In this document: positions 5,794-13,792 of the stretch, one piece after another
Layout of the letters: each line of letters begins with the position of its first letter
How positions within the stretch are numbered: position 1 is the stretch's first letter
DNA from: a virus
IMG/VR virus record: IMGVR_UViG_3300035156_000075
Location: 1 to 43,878 of that record
Strand: one strand, 5' to 3'
Length of the DNA stretch: 43,878 nt
Notes under the pieces: model-generated
What the model was told of the DNA's origin: nothing
What the model saw: the letters and a program-made list of their open reading frames with translations, nothing else
The model's database searches: none
Position numbers and translations under genes: made by a program

Positions 5794-5976
5794 ATGCCAA
5801 CACCTATTCGCTACGCTATCGGTGATCTCGGGCCTGCCCGGCGTCACCTGGCTCGCATTCTTCGGGAAGACCTGAAGCCTTCCCCCGCTGTGATGGAGGA
5901 GATCTTTAACTCTATCGAGCGGTGCGTAGAGCGCCTGGAAGCCTTCGACCAAACCGATACCAGGAGCATCCCATGA
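5794..5976 (+). CDS. Small hypothetical protein upstream of thyX (60 aa)
   Basis: ATG 5794 has AAAAGGAACC upstream. The product is a two-helix candidate (LGPARRHLARILREDL and SPAVMEEIFNSIERCVERLEAF), basic in the first half and acidic in the second. The stop overlaps the ThyX start (ATGA at 5973-5976), so the two are translationally coupled. No family recognised. Confidence 0.6.
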   Translation: MPTPIRYAIGDLGPARRHLARILREDLKPSPAVMEEIFNSIERCVERLEAFDQTDTRSIP

Positions 5977-6899
5977 TCAGCGCCCAAGTCATCGCGGACA
6001 GCATCAGTCCGCAGGGCATCCGACTCACGACCTTCCAGCTACGCTATCCCCGCTTCATTCATGCTGAGTTTATGACGCATCGAATGTTCAGCAGGAATGC
6101 CTCTAGTTCCCGTGCTGTACCAGTAAAGAGGCTGATCGAAGATGTTAGTCATGATCCAGCTATCCCAGTTTATTGGGGTAAGAATCAGCCAGGAATGCAA
6201 GCTAAAGAAGAGCTTAATGTAGCCCATATTATTGCCGCTAAAGATACTTGGAATGGTGCTTTAGATGCTGCCGTTGAACACGCTAACGACTTAGCTCGAC
6301 TTGGTGCTCACAAGCAGATCGTGAACCGCATCCTCGAACCCTTCGCCCACATCAACGTGGTGTGCACCGCCACCGACTACGAGAACTTCTACGCCTTGCG
6401 ACGGCACGAGGATGCTCAGCCTGAGATCAAGGCACTGGCCGATGCCATGTGGGAGGCTCAGCAGGCCAGTACCCCTATTTGTCTGAATCCAGGGGACTGG
6501 CATCTACCCTACATCAACTTCACCAAAGGTGAAGACACCTGGCAGGCACTACAGCACTGCAAGAGAGGGCGCATTACTCGTGATGAGCCGAGCTGGGACG
6601 AGATCATCTCTGTACTGTTGAAGGTCTCCGTGGCTCGCTGTGCCCGTGTCTCCTATCTGACCCATGATGGCCGACAGACCACCGTGGAGGAGGACATCGC
6701 TCTCTATGAGCGACTGGTGAGCGCCTCACCGGGCCATATGAGCCCAGCCGAGCATCAGGCCACTCCGGATGAGTGGTTCGACGGTGGTCCTGATAGCAGC
6801 CTCGATCCTCACTGGTTCCGCCCTGAGCAGTCCGGCAATTTCCGCCCTGGTTGGATCCAGCTACGTAAAACTCTACCCGGAGAGTTCATCCCCGGCTGA
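5973..6899 (+). CDS. thyX: FAD-dependent thymidylate synthase ThyX
   Basis: The 308-residue product carries the ThyX signature, here THRMFSRNASSSR (35-47, fitting RHRxxSxNxxSR with a Thr in the first position). The upstream strand LRYPRFIHAEFM is typical of the family. ThyX makes dTMP from dUMP using methylene-tetrahydrofolate, NADPH and FAD, which fits the dCTP-deaminase-type gene at 3785. At 308 residues it is longer than many bacterial ThyX proteins (about 210-250), as is common in phage versions. The start overlaps the upstream stop (ATGA). Bases of about 6055-6300, covering the signature and the following segment, are visibly AT-richer with different codon choice than the flanking parts of the gene. 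Confidence 0.9.
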   Translation: MISAQVIADSISPQGIRLTTFQLRYPRFIHAEFMTHRMFSRNASSSRAVPVKRLIEDVSHDPAIPVYWGKNQPGMQAKEELNVAHIIAAKDTWNGALDAAVEHANDLARLGAHKQIVNRILEPFAHINVVCTATDYENFYALRRHEDAQPEIKALADAMWEAQQASTPICLNPGDWHLPYINFTKGEDTWQALQHCKRGRITRDEPSWDEIISVLLKVSVARCARVSYLTHDGRQTTVEEDIALYERLVSASPGHMSPAEHQATPDEWFDGGPDSSLDPHWFRPEQSGNFRPGWIQLRKTLPGEFIPG

Positions 6900-6931
6900 A
6901 CAAACCCCAACTCGAACCATGAGGATCAACA

Positions 6932-7090
6932 ATGCAGCCCTCTATGGGCGAACGATCGACCGAAGACCTCGCCAGGACCCTGGAAGAGATCCGGCTCTAT
7001 GTCTGTGTGAATTGCCCGGTTCTTGACCAGGCTGCTGCCCGTCTCAGGGCACTTGAAGCCCTCGTGGTAGGCAATAGTCACGAAAAGTGA
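6932..7090 (+). CDS. Small hypothetical protein (52 aa)
   Basis: This is an uninterrupted ORF in the gap after thyX. GAGGA lies at 6921-6925, upstream of ATG 6932. The 52-residue product is mostly helical (ERSTEDLARTLEEIRLYVC and LDQAAARLRALEALVV) with two Cys (CVNC) in the middle. The heptad-like Leu/Ala spacing suggests a short coiled coil. No family recognised. Codon usage resembles that of neighbouring genes. Confidence 0.5.
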   Translation: MQPSMGERSTEDLARTLEEIRLYVCVNCPVLDQAAARLRALEALVVGNSHEK

Positions 7091-7093
7091 ACA

Positions 7094-7114
7094 AATAGGG
7101 AAATCACCCCTATT
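7094..7114 (+). terminator. 7-bp hairpin after the 6932-7090 gene
   Basis: AATAGGG (7094-7100) pairs with CCCTATT (7108-7114) around AAATCAC, four bases after a stop codon. The stem is short and no U-tract follows, so termination is uncertain. The rest of 7091-7166 shows no convincing promoter. Confidence 0.3.
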
Positions 7115-7166
7115 CAGGTCACTCCTGCCCAAGTTATAGAGACTTCACGCACAAGTGAGGCAACCA

Positions 7167-7616
7167 ATGTCCTTCGTCGGTAAAACTAACCATAGTAACT
7201 CCTCGGTTACTCCGACTGCCCCGCCCACCTTCCCCACTCCTGCGCTTCGCAGCAACCGGAAGGGATCGGACGAGGACATTCTTCGACTGAACGCTCTGGG
7301 TCTCTCTCTGGAGAGCATCGGTCGCATTCTCAAGTGCCATCCCACCTCCGTCACCCTTCGGCTTAAGCGTCTCCGCGTCTCCCCTGCCGATACCCGCCGT
7401 GGCTTCATGGAAGACATCTTCTCCTCGCTTCCGGAGAACTTCCAGGAAGTCATCGGGAATCACCTCATGTCCGCCAATCCCTCCAAGCCGAAGTCCATCA
7501 AGGACTACGTGAAGGAGCTTATTGTGGCTGATGTGACCGTGAGGCAGGTCTGGACTGAACTTGACGCAGCTATGGTCGAAGAGAGTGACCCATCCGAAGG
7601 AGACACTCTTGTCTAA
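7167..7616 (+). CDS. Helix-turn-helix protein (149 aa)
   Basis: ATG 7167 is preferred to the GTG at 7155. After a Ser/Thr/Pro-rich N-terminus (about 32 residues) comes a homeodomain-like or sigma-region-4-like helix-turn-helix: DEDILRLNALGLSLESIGRI, then KCHPTSVTLRLKRL as the recognition part (about residues 34-70). A mostly helical C-terminal half follows. Likely a sequence-specific DNA-binding regulator of phage or host transcription. Its end contains AAGGAG (7597-7602), which serves the next gene, and the two reading frames overlap by eight bases, so they are translationally coupled. Confidence 0.65.
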   Translation: MSFVGKTNHSNSSVTPTAPPTFPTPALRSNRKGSDEDILRLNALGLSLESIGRILKCHPTSVTLRLKRLRVSPADTRRGFMEDIFSSLPENFQEVIGNHLMSANPSKPKSIKDYVKELIVADVTVRQVWTELDAAMVEESDPSEGDTLV

Positions 7617-8064
7617 CACGCTCTCTGATACGGTTTCTTGGTTCGAGAAGGCCGTCCCGTCTCCCGACAGCAAGAACTTCCACACCCAGCTGGGGGTTCA
7701 CTTCGAGGAAGTGGGTGAGATGGTTGCCAGCCTGAAGGGAACCAATCGTCTCACTCAGTCCATGCTAACCAACGCTCTCGTAGCCCTGCATGGTCTGGCT
7801 CTTCACCTGAAGTTCGCCAACAACGTGATCGACGTGCCTGATGAGGTGGAGTTCCTGGACTCCATCTGCGATCAGATCGTCACTGTCTCTGGTGTCGGTC
7901 ACATGCGGGACCTGGATGTGGTCGGTGGCCTCAATGAGGTGAACCACTCGAACTTCTCCAAGTTCTTCGATGGAGAGCCCCTGTTCGATGTGAATCGCAA
8001 GATCATCAAGGGTCCTCGCTACTTCAAGCCGGATCTCACCAGCATGGTTCCCCAGATTCCCTGA
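7609..8064 (+). CDS. MazG-like/PRA-PH-type nucleotide pyrophosphohydrolase
   Basis: A TTG at 7609 is the probable start: AAGGAG lies at 7597-7602 and the upstream in-frame codons run over the previous gene. The 151-residue all-alpha product has EE-x-x-E (HFEEVGEM, E33, E34, E37) and a second acidic motif (EFLDSICD, E81, D84, D88), which coordinate Mg in the MazG/phosphoribosyl-ATP pyrophosphohydrolase superfamily. A downstream VNHSNFSKF plus KGPRYFKPDL pattern is shared by phage members. The expected reaction is hydrolysis of an NTP or dNTP to the monophosphate and pyrophosphate. Substrate is not predictable. It belongs with ThyX and the deaminase in shaping the nucleotide pool. Confidence 0.75.
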   Translation: MSNTLSDTVSWFEKAVPSPDSKNFHTQLGVHFEEVGEMVASLKGTNRLTQSMLTNALVALHGLALHLKFANNVIDVPDEVEFLDSICDQIVTVSGVGHMRDLDVVGGLNEVNHSNFSKFFDGEPLFDVNRKIIKGPRYFKPDLTSMVPQIP

Positions 8065-8075
8065 AGGAGATGAAG

Positions 8076-8282
8076 ATGTTCCAGCCATATCGCCGCACAA
8101 AGATTGCCGAAATCCGCCCCTACGAGCCGGGAGAGGCCCTTTCCGGTGTCAGCATTTCTTCCGTGGATCAGGCAGTAGGTTCGCCAAAGGCTGGCGACAT
8201 GATCGCCCGCAATCCAGCGAACCACGACGACCAGTGGCTTATCGCAGCCGCTTACTTCGCGGCCAACTTCGAGCCCGCCTAA
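8076..8282 (+). CDS. Conserved small phage protein (68 aa)
   Basis: ATG 8076 is preferred to ATG 8070 because AAGGAG ends at 8069, giving normal spacing only for the second. The product (MFQPYRRTKIAEIRPYEPGE..., then GDMIARNPANHDDQWLIAAA and a YFAANFE tail) has the look of a short protein that I have seen in many tailed phages next to replication genes. No function is established. A rho-independent-type terminator follows at 8311-8345. Confidence 0.7.
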   Translation: MFQPYRRTKIAEIRPYEPGEALSGVSISSVDQAVGSPKAGDMIARNPANHDDQWLIAAAYFAANFEPA

Positions 8283-8310
8283 ACTCCCTCAACCAACTCC
8301 CTGGATCGGC

Positions 8311-8345
8311 CGAAAGCCCTTCGCCAACAGCGGAGGGCTTTTCGT
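8311..8345 (+). terminator. Rho-independent-type terminator
   Basis: CGAAAGCCCT (8311-8320) pairs with AGGGCTTTTCG at about 8334-8344, with an inner CG-rich extension and a short loop (CCAACAG). The right arm contains TTTT. It closes the nucleotide-metabolism block before the helicase gene at 8359. Confidence 0.6.
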
Positions 8346-8358
8346 TTGGAAACACACC

Positions 8359-9678
8359 ATGATCAAGGAAGACGTTCGTACCCTGAACCAGGGTCAACAA
8401 GAGGCTTCAGACGGGTTCTTCGCCTTTCTCTTCAGTGATGAGAAGGAGATGATCATCTCCGGTCCAGGTGGAGTCGGTAAGACCTTCACCATGGGCCAGC
8501 TCATCGACGAGGTGATGCCCCGCTACTTCAGTACCTGCAAGCTAATGGGCATCAAGCCCGAATACGATGAAATCATGATGACGGCGACCACCAATAAGGC
8601 CGCTGAAGTCCTGGGACAGGCCACCAAGCGCCCAACCGGTACGATTCATAGCTTCCTCAACCTCACGGTGAAGGATGACATGAACACCGGTCGGGCCAAG
8701 CTCACCAAGACAGGCAACTGGAAGGTCCACGAGCGCAAGATCATCTTCGTGGACGAGTGCTCGATGCTGGATAGTCCTCTCGAGAAGGCACTGCTCGAAG
8801 GCACCCACAAGAGCAAGATCGTCTATGTCGGCGATCATTGTCAGCTGGCTCCGGTCACTGAGGAGATCTCGCCCATCTACAAGCGAGGTCTCCCCTTCTT
8901 CGAGCTCACTCAGCCGATGCGTAACGCGGGTCAGCCCGCACTCATGGCAATCTGTCAGCAGCTCCGGAATACGGTCGAGACAGGTGTCTTCCACCCGATC
9001 CAGATCGTGCCTGGTGTCATCGATCATGTGGACGACGCTGAGATGCAGGCGATGCTCAAGATCACCTTCGCCCAGCAGACGAAGGAGAGCCGCATCCTGG
9101 CCTGGTCGAATGATCAGGTTGGTCAGTACAACAACTACATCCGAGCCATCCGTCACCTCCCTCCTGAGTATCAGGTGGGAGAGATCCTGGTGAACAACTC
9201 GGCCTTTAAGATCAACCGAAGGGATATGCTTTCGGTTGAGCAAGAAATCGAGATCACCGAACTCGCATCAGGCACCTACATGCTCGATGTTGATGACAAG
9301 AACACCGGCACCGTCATGCTGGAAGTGCGTAACGCCACACTCAAGACCAATCTGAGCCAGGTCTATCATGATGTGCCGCTTCCCGTGGATCGGAACCACT
9401 ATTCGGAACTGCTGAACTACTATCGTCGGCAGAAGAACTGGTCTCGCTTTTTCTTCCTCAAGAACACCATCCCCGATCTTCGTCCTCGCGATGCTGCAAC
9501 GATCCATAAAGCCCAGGGATCCAGCTACGACACGGTGTTCATCGACGTGGGGAACCTCTCGACGTGCCACCTACAAAACGTGGTTGCACGACTACTGTAC
9601 GTGGCCTTTTCCCGTGCTCGCACTCGCGTGATCTTGTATGGCGATCTCTCGGCCAAGTACGGCGGCCTGGTGAGTTAG
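8359..9678 (+). CDS. SF1 DNA helicase, Dda/RecD-like
   Basis: The 439-residue product has Walker A GPGGVGKT (35-42), motif Ia around TATTNKAAEVL (75-85), Walker B VDEC (131-134) with the SMLDS that follows in RecD/Dda-like enzymes, motif III GDHCQLAPV, and C-terminal motifs TIHKAQGSSYDTVF and YVAFSRARTRV (motifs V and VI). The size is like T4 Dda (439 residues). It would unwind DNA ahead of, or restart, the phage fork. It begins the replication block, 14 bases after a terminator. Confidence 0.9.
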   Translation: MIKEDVRTLNQGQQEASDGFFAFLFSDEKEMIISGPGGVGKTFTMGQLIDEVMPRYFSTCKLMGIKPEYDEIMMTATTNKAAEVLGQATKRPTGTIHSFLNLTVKDDMNTGRAKLTKTGNWKVHERKIIFVDECSMLDSPLEKALLEGTHKSKIVYVGDHCQLAPVTEEISPIYKRGLPFFELTQPMRNAGQPALMAICQQLRNTVETGVFHPIQIVPGVIDHVDDAEMQAMLKITFAQQTKESRILAWSNDQVGQYNNYIRAIRHLPPEYQVGEILVNNSAFKINRRDMLSVEQEIEITELASGTYMLDVDDKNTGTVMLEVRNATLKTNLSQVYHDVPLPVDRNHYSELLNYYRRQKNWSRFFFLKNTIPDLRPRDAATIHKAQGSSYDTVFIDVGNLSTCHLQNVVARLLYVAFSRARTRVILYGDLSAKYGGLVS

Positions 9679-9689
9679 GGGGCGATGAG

Positions 9690-10193
9690 ATGGTCACTCA
9701 CATCGGTCTCAGATTCATCACCGACAAACTCTTCGTCGCCGAAGAGCGCCGCCTGAACGGCTACCTGATCGAACTCAACACCAAGAACAAGCAACTCAAG
9801 GACACCTTGATCGATGGCTTCATCTATGGAGGTAAATACTATCAGCCTCGTGAGGTGACCTTATGGGTTGCTGCCTTCGGCCAGGCTAGGACCCCTCTTC
9901 ATCGATCCCTGCAGGGAGAGATGGAGAACTACCTGACTGACAAGAAGAGTGTCGATGATGAGCGCAAGCTCATCACACAGACCCTCTACACTCTGCTGGC
10001 TCCATGCCGAACCAACCAGCAAATCCGAGATGCCCTGCCTGAGTGCCTGCTCGACTGCTTCGAGGGGGTGAGCAACCTCCCCCGAAGTCAGGAGGTAGGC
10101 TTCACTCTTCGGGACAATCCACGGGCTCTGCGTCAGTTCGAGAAGATCCTGCCCAGGATCGAGATCTATTCGGTAGCCAGACTACTCTACTGA
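9690..10193 (+). CDS. Conserved hypothetical protein between helicase and DNA polymerase (167 aa)
   Basis: ATG 9690 is chosen because GGGGCGATGAG precedes it and the longer frame from 9564 runs inside the helicase gene. The product is mostly helical with a strand near the N-terminus (VTHIGLRFITDKLFVA), many charged residues, and two Cys in the centre (LLAPC and ECLLDCFEG). I do not recognise a domain. Its position between helicase and polymerase genes suggests a replication accessory role. Confidence 0.65.
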   Translation: MVTHIGLRFITDKLFVAEERRLNGYLIELNTKNKQLKDTLIDGFIYGGKYYQPREVTLWVAAFGQARTPLHRSLQGEMENYLTDKKSVDDERKLITQTLYTLLAPCRTNQQIRDALPECLLDCFEGVSNLPRSQEVGFTLRDNPRALRQFEKILPRIEIYSVARLLY

Positions 10194-10221
10194 GTTCAAC
10201 CCCGAACCAAGGTGAGCAAAC

Positions 10222-12834
10222 TTGCGGTACCTCCATTTGGGGAAGAAGGAGCAATCCTCTTACCCGATCTGCTTCCTCGTCCCCAACATCCGGCAGGATG
10301 AGATCCAGCGGGCTTACATAGAGCCTTACTCCCTGGATCCAGAGGAGGTGCTCGTCCTGGATCTCCATTACGCCAGGGACAAGAAGAAGACACCCAAGGC
10401 CGAGATGGTGGAGTACATCACCTCGGAACTCATGCCGGTGTTCCAGGACAACGGTGTTCAGTACCTCGTCGTGACGGATGCTGACTACTTCAAGACACTC
10501 ACAGGTGTGGTGAAGGTCGATTCCAACCTCGGCTATGTGCTGAACACCAGCTTCGGTCCTCAGAAGGTCATCTACGTCCCCAACCATCGCTCGATCTTTC
10601 ATGATCCAGTGAGGGTGACGGCGAAGATCTCCCAGGGGATCCAGGCCCTCATGGCTCACCGTTCGGGAGGCTACACACCTCCCGGCAACGGTATCGTCCA
10701 GTACGAAGCATACCCCGAAACGGACGACCAGATCGCAGACTGGCTGGCTCGTCTGCTCGAGATGCGCTGCCCACTCGCCATCGACATCGAGGCCTTTGAT
10801 CTCAAGCCTCATCGGGCCGGGATAGGTACCATCACCTTCTCATGGTCCAAGCACGAGGGCATCGCCTTCGCGGTGGACTACGAGAGTATCCCTGGTGCCA
10901 CGCAGGCACCATTCGGGATCCAGGTACGCAACGAGACACGAAGGCAGATGCTCCGGTACTTCTTCGAGGCGTACCGGGACACCGCGATCTACCACAACAT
11001 CTCTTACGACGCCTCGGTGCTGATCTATCAGCTCTACATGACTAGCATCATCGACACCCAGGGCCTGCTCAAGGGCATGAGCGTCCTGCTGCGGGACTGG
11101 GACTGCACCAAGCTCATCTCCTATCTGGCGACGAACACCTGTGCCGGGAACAAGCTCTCGCTGAAGGACCAGGCCCAGGAGTTCGCTGGCAACTACGCCC
11201 AGACCGACATCAAGGACATCCGGAACATCCGTCTGGATACCCTGCTCCGGTACAACCTGGTGGATGGGTGCTCGACCCACTACGTCCGGGAGAAGCACTA
11301 CGACCGCATGATCCAGGATGAGCAGCTCCCCGTATATGAGGAGCTCTTCAAGCCAGCGATCCTGGACATCATTCAGATGCAGCTCACGGGGCTTCCCGTG
11401 AACATGCGGAAGGTCAAGATCGCGAAGTACCTGCTTCAGCGAGACGAGCGTAAGGCCCTGGCCAGCATCAAGTCATCCTCCCTGGTTCAGCAGTTCACGC
11501 TCATTCTGCGTCAGGCCTGGATCGATGAGATGAACCAGACCTGGAAGAAGAAGCGGGGCACCATCGACGATGTGCCAGCGTCGGTGGTGTTCAATCCCAA
11601 CTCCGATCCGCAGCTGCGTGAGCTGCTTTACACCATGCTGGATCTGCCCCAGCTGGACTTCACCGACAGCGGGCTTCCTGCCACTGGTGGGAAGACGCTG
11701 GCCAAGCTGGTCAATCACACCGAGAGGGATGACGTTAAAGACTTCCTCACGGCGATGATCGACTACGCCGGTGTGTCCAAGATCCTCTCGGATTTCATCC
11801 CCTCATTCGAGGATGCGATCCCTGGACCCGATGGCTGGCACTACCTGTGTGGCAACTTCAATCTCGGTGGTACCCAGTCCGGTCGTCTCTCCTCGAGCGA
11901 TCCGAACCTGCAGAACCTCCCTGCCAAGTCCAAGTACGGCAAGCGCATCAAGTGGTGCGTCGAAGCGCCCGAAGGATGGCTGTTCGTTGGGTTAGATTTC
12001 GCCTCTCTTGAGGACAAGATCTCGGCCCTCACTACGAGGGATCCAAACAAGATCAAGGTCTATACCGATGGGTACGATGGTCACTCACTGAGGACCTATT
12101 CGTATTTCCGAAAGTTCATGACCGACATCGAGGACACGGTTGAGTCCATCAACTCGATCCAGAAGAAGTACAAGTCTCTCCGCGAGAGATCCAAGGTCCC
12201 AACCTTCCTGCTGACGTATGCAGGCACCTTCAAGGGGATCATGGAGCAGTGCGGCATGACCATGACCGAAGCTCGAGAGATCGAGGCTAACTATCACGAG
12301 CTCTACCGAGTGAGTGACGAGTGGGTGGCCGCCAAGCTGAACCAGGCAGCCAAGACGGGATACATCACCGGAGCCTTCGGGCTGCGTGTGAGGACGCCTC
12401 TCCTGTCACAGGTGATCCGAGGCAATCGAGCCACGCCCTACGAAGCCGAAGCCGAAGGTCGCTCTGCCGGTAATGCCCTGGGTCAGAGCTGGTGCCTGCT
12501 CAATTCCAGGGCTGGCTCTGAGTTCATGAACAAGGTGAGACATGGTGAACAACGACTCTACATCCGACCCTGCGCCCATATTCATGACGCCCAATACTAC
12601 CTTGTCCGAGATGATGTCTCGGCAGTGGCCTATACCAACGACCATCTGGTTCAAGCTGTCCAATGGCAAGATCACCCAGATATATTCCACAAGCACGTAA
12701 AGCTCGGTGGCGAGGTCGGCATCTTCTGGCCCACTTGGGCCGAGGAAATCACTCTCCCTAATGGCGCTGGCGAGCTCGAGATCCCTGGGATCATCGAGGA
12801 AGCCATCGCTGCCTATAACAAGAAAGATCATTGA
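10222..12834 (+). CDS. Family A DNA polymerase with 3'-5' exonuclease (N4 gp39-like)
   Basis: The 870-residue product starts at TTG 10222 with AAGGTGAG upstream. The MRYLHLGKKEQSSYPICFLV opening is shared with N4-like polymerases as I remember them. An N-terminal region of about 170 residues precedes the exonuclease domain with DIE (D188, E190). The polymerase domain has motif A GLDFASLEDK (D592), the fingers helix around SKVPTFLLTYAGTFKG, and motif C HIHDAQYY (D789). The 5'-3' exonuclease of bacterial Pol I is absent, as in phage replicases. Motif A reads DFASLED instead of the common DYSQIE, a phage variant. It is the genome replicase. Confidence 0.93.
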   Translation: MRYLHLGKKEQSSYPICFLVPNIRQDEIQRAYIEPYSLDPEEVLVLDLHYARDKKKTPKAEMVEYITSELMPVFQDNGVQYLVVTDADYFKTLTGVVKVDSNLGYVLNTSFGPQKVIYVPNHRSIFHDPVRVTAKISQGIQALMAHRSGGYTPPGNGIVQYEAYPETDDQIADWLARLLEMRCPLAIDIEAFDLKPHRAGIGTITFSWSKHEGIAFAVDYESIPGATQAPFGIQVRNETRRQMLRYFFEAYRDTAIYHNISYDASVLIYQLYMTSIIDTQGLLKGMSVLLRDWDCTKLISYLATNTCAGNKLSLKDQAQEFAGNYAQTDIKDIRNIRLDTLLRYNLVDGCSTHYVREKHYDRMIQDEQLPVYEELFKPAILDIIQMQLTGLPVNMRKVKIAKYLLQRDERKALASIKSSSLVQQFTLILRQAWIDEMNQTWKKKRGTIDDVPASVVFNPNSDPQLRELLYTMLDLPQLDFTDSGLPATGGKTLAKLVNHTERDDVKDFLTAMIDYAGVSKILSDFIPSFEDAIPGPDGWHYLCGNFNLGGTQSGRLSSSDPNLQNLPAKSKYGKRIKWCVEAPEGWLFVGLDFASLEDKISALTTRDPNKIKVYTDGYDGHSLRTYSYFRKFMTDIEDTVESINSIQKKYKSLRERSKVPTFLLTYAGTFKGIMEQCGMTMTEAREIEANYHELYRVSDEWVAAKLNQAAKTGYITGAFGLRVRTPLLSQVIRGNRATPYEAEAEGRSAGNALGQSWCLLNSRAGSEFMNKVRHGEQRLYIRPCAHIHDAQYYLVRDDVSAVAYTNDHLVQAVQWQDHPDIFHKHVKLGGEVGIFWPTWAEEITLPNGAGELEIPGIIEEAIAAYNKKDH

Positions 12835-12835
12835 T

Positions 12836-13198
12836 ATGGCCGACAACAACTCCTCCCCTCGCCTGAACTACTTCCTGGCCGCCGGTCAGATCATCTTCCA
12901 CACGGGTGAGCCCGACAGTGCTCCCGCGATCGTTACGGTCAACTGCGTGGTGATGAACAAGACCGGGAAGTTCCCGCTCGTGATGGTCGGCAAGGTCCAG
13001 CAGAACCTGCAGATGGAGTTCTTCCGTCAGCTCGGTGACCTGGCTGCCAGCACGACGGTCACCAACGTCGCCATCACGAACATCATGCCTCTCGGTGTCT
13101 TCACCAATGAGGAGTTCAATGCACGCCCCGAGGGTATGCAGCTGCAGGAGATCGACACGAACTCGGTTCTCATGCCCCAGACGATGGGCAACGCCTGA
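12836..13198 (+). CDS. Conserved hypothetical protein downstream of polymerase (120 aa)
   Basis: ATG 12836 lies one base after the polymerase stop; the longer frame from 12707 lies inside the polymerase gene. The product is beta-rich (NYFLAAGQIIFHTGE, AIVTVNCVVMNKTGKFPLVMVGKVQ) and ends in a conserved-looking region (MQLQEIDTNSVLMPQT). No family recognised. Its position directly after the polymerase suggests a replication-linked function. A strong hairpin follows at 13208-13253. Confidence 0.65.
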   Translation: MADNNSSPRLNYFLAAGQIIFHTGEPDSAPAIVTVNCVVMNKTGKFPLVMVGKVQQNLQMEFFRQLGDLAASTTVTNVAITNIMPLGVFTNEEFNARPEGMQLQEIDTNSVLMPQTMGNA

Positions 13199-13207
13199 TC
13201 CATCAAG

Positions 13208-13253
13208 GAGAGGGATAGGACTCTGATTTCTTTTCTTGGGTCGTATCCCTCTC
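13208..13253 (+). promoter_or_regulatory. Paired hairpin element, copy 1
   Basis: A 10-bp stem (GAGAGGGATA, 13208-13217, with TATCCCTCTC, 13244-13253) encloses a second stem GACTC (13219-13223) with GGGTC (13238-13242) and a 14-base pyrimidine-rich loop TGATTTCTTTTCTT. The inner hairpin is shared with 17496-17519. It lies 22 bases upstream of the ATG at 13276. It could be a terminator, an attenuator, a binding site or a middle promoter. Confidence 0.55.
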
Positions 13254-13275
13254 AACCTCTTTCAAGGAGACACTT

Positions 13276-13482
13276 ATGGCATCCGCTGATTGCCGGCTTT
13301 GCGATGTGTGCAACGACAAGACCTTCTACGACTCTACCCTGGATTACGTGACGACCAAGCCAGGGCACCCAGAGTATCCGTACATGGTTCCTGTCGGCTT
13401 AGGTGCGTGGGCCGTCATTTGTGAGAACTGCGCCAAGACCCATGAGGTCAGGGTTCACCCGAAGTCTGAATCGTCCACCTAA
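13276..13482 (+). CDS. Small Cys-rich protein, probable zinc-binding (68 aa)
   Basis: ATG 13276 has a clear CAAGGAGACACTT leader. Cys residues are paired at the start (CRLCDVCNDKTFYD) and in the second half (CENCAKTHEVRV), suiting a zinc ribbon of two CxxC knuckles. It resembles small phage zinc-ribbon proteins found beside replication genes. Function is not known. The leader CCTCTTTCAAGGA is repeated before the next gene. Confidence 0.65.
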   Translation: MASADCRLCDVCNDKTFYDSTLDYVTTKPGHPEYPYMVPVGLGAWAVICENCAKTHEVRVHPKSESST

Positions 13483-13502
13483 CCTCTTTCAAGGAACTCC
13501 CC

Positions 13503-13769
13503 ATGCTCACGCAGACCGTTGTCGTAACCCAGGATGTCTCCGTCACAGTGGACGAGACGAAGTTCACGGAAGACTTCATGCAGGAGTTCAGAGAGTCTTT
13601 CTTTAACTTCGACAGCATAGATGATCACCTCGAGCACCTGGCTCAGCTCTACGCCCGTGGTCTGGTCTCGGACTGGGATCCTGAGGAGTTTATCGAAGGC
13701 TACGGCCCAATGAAGGACATGGGCATCAAGTTCGAGATCATCGACCAATCTTCCGAAATCACTTCGTAG
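13503..13769 (+). CDS. Conserved acidic phage protein (88 aa)
   Basis: ATG 13503 has CAAGGAACTCCCC upstream. The product reads as a beta hairpin (TVVVTQDVSVTVDETKFT) followed by helices (DFMQEFRESFF, DDHLEHLAQLYARG) and a terminal FIEGYGPMKDMGIKFEI segment. I recognise this combination from proteins of many podoviruses with no assigned function. It is acidic and probably soluble. Confidence 0.7.
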   Translation: MLTQTVVVTQDVSVTVDETKFTEDFMQEFRESFFNFDSIDDHLEHLAQLYARGLVSDWDPEEFIEGYGPMKDMGIKFEIIDQSSEITS

Positions 13770-13792
13770 ATCTCCCCCTCAAGGAACTCCCC

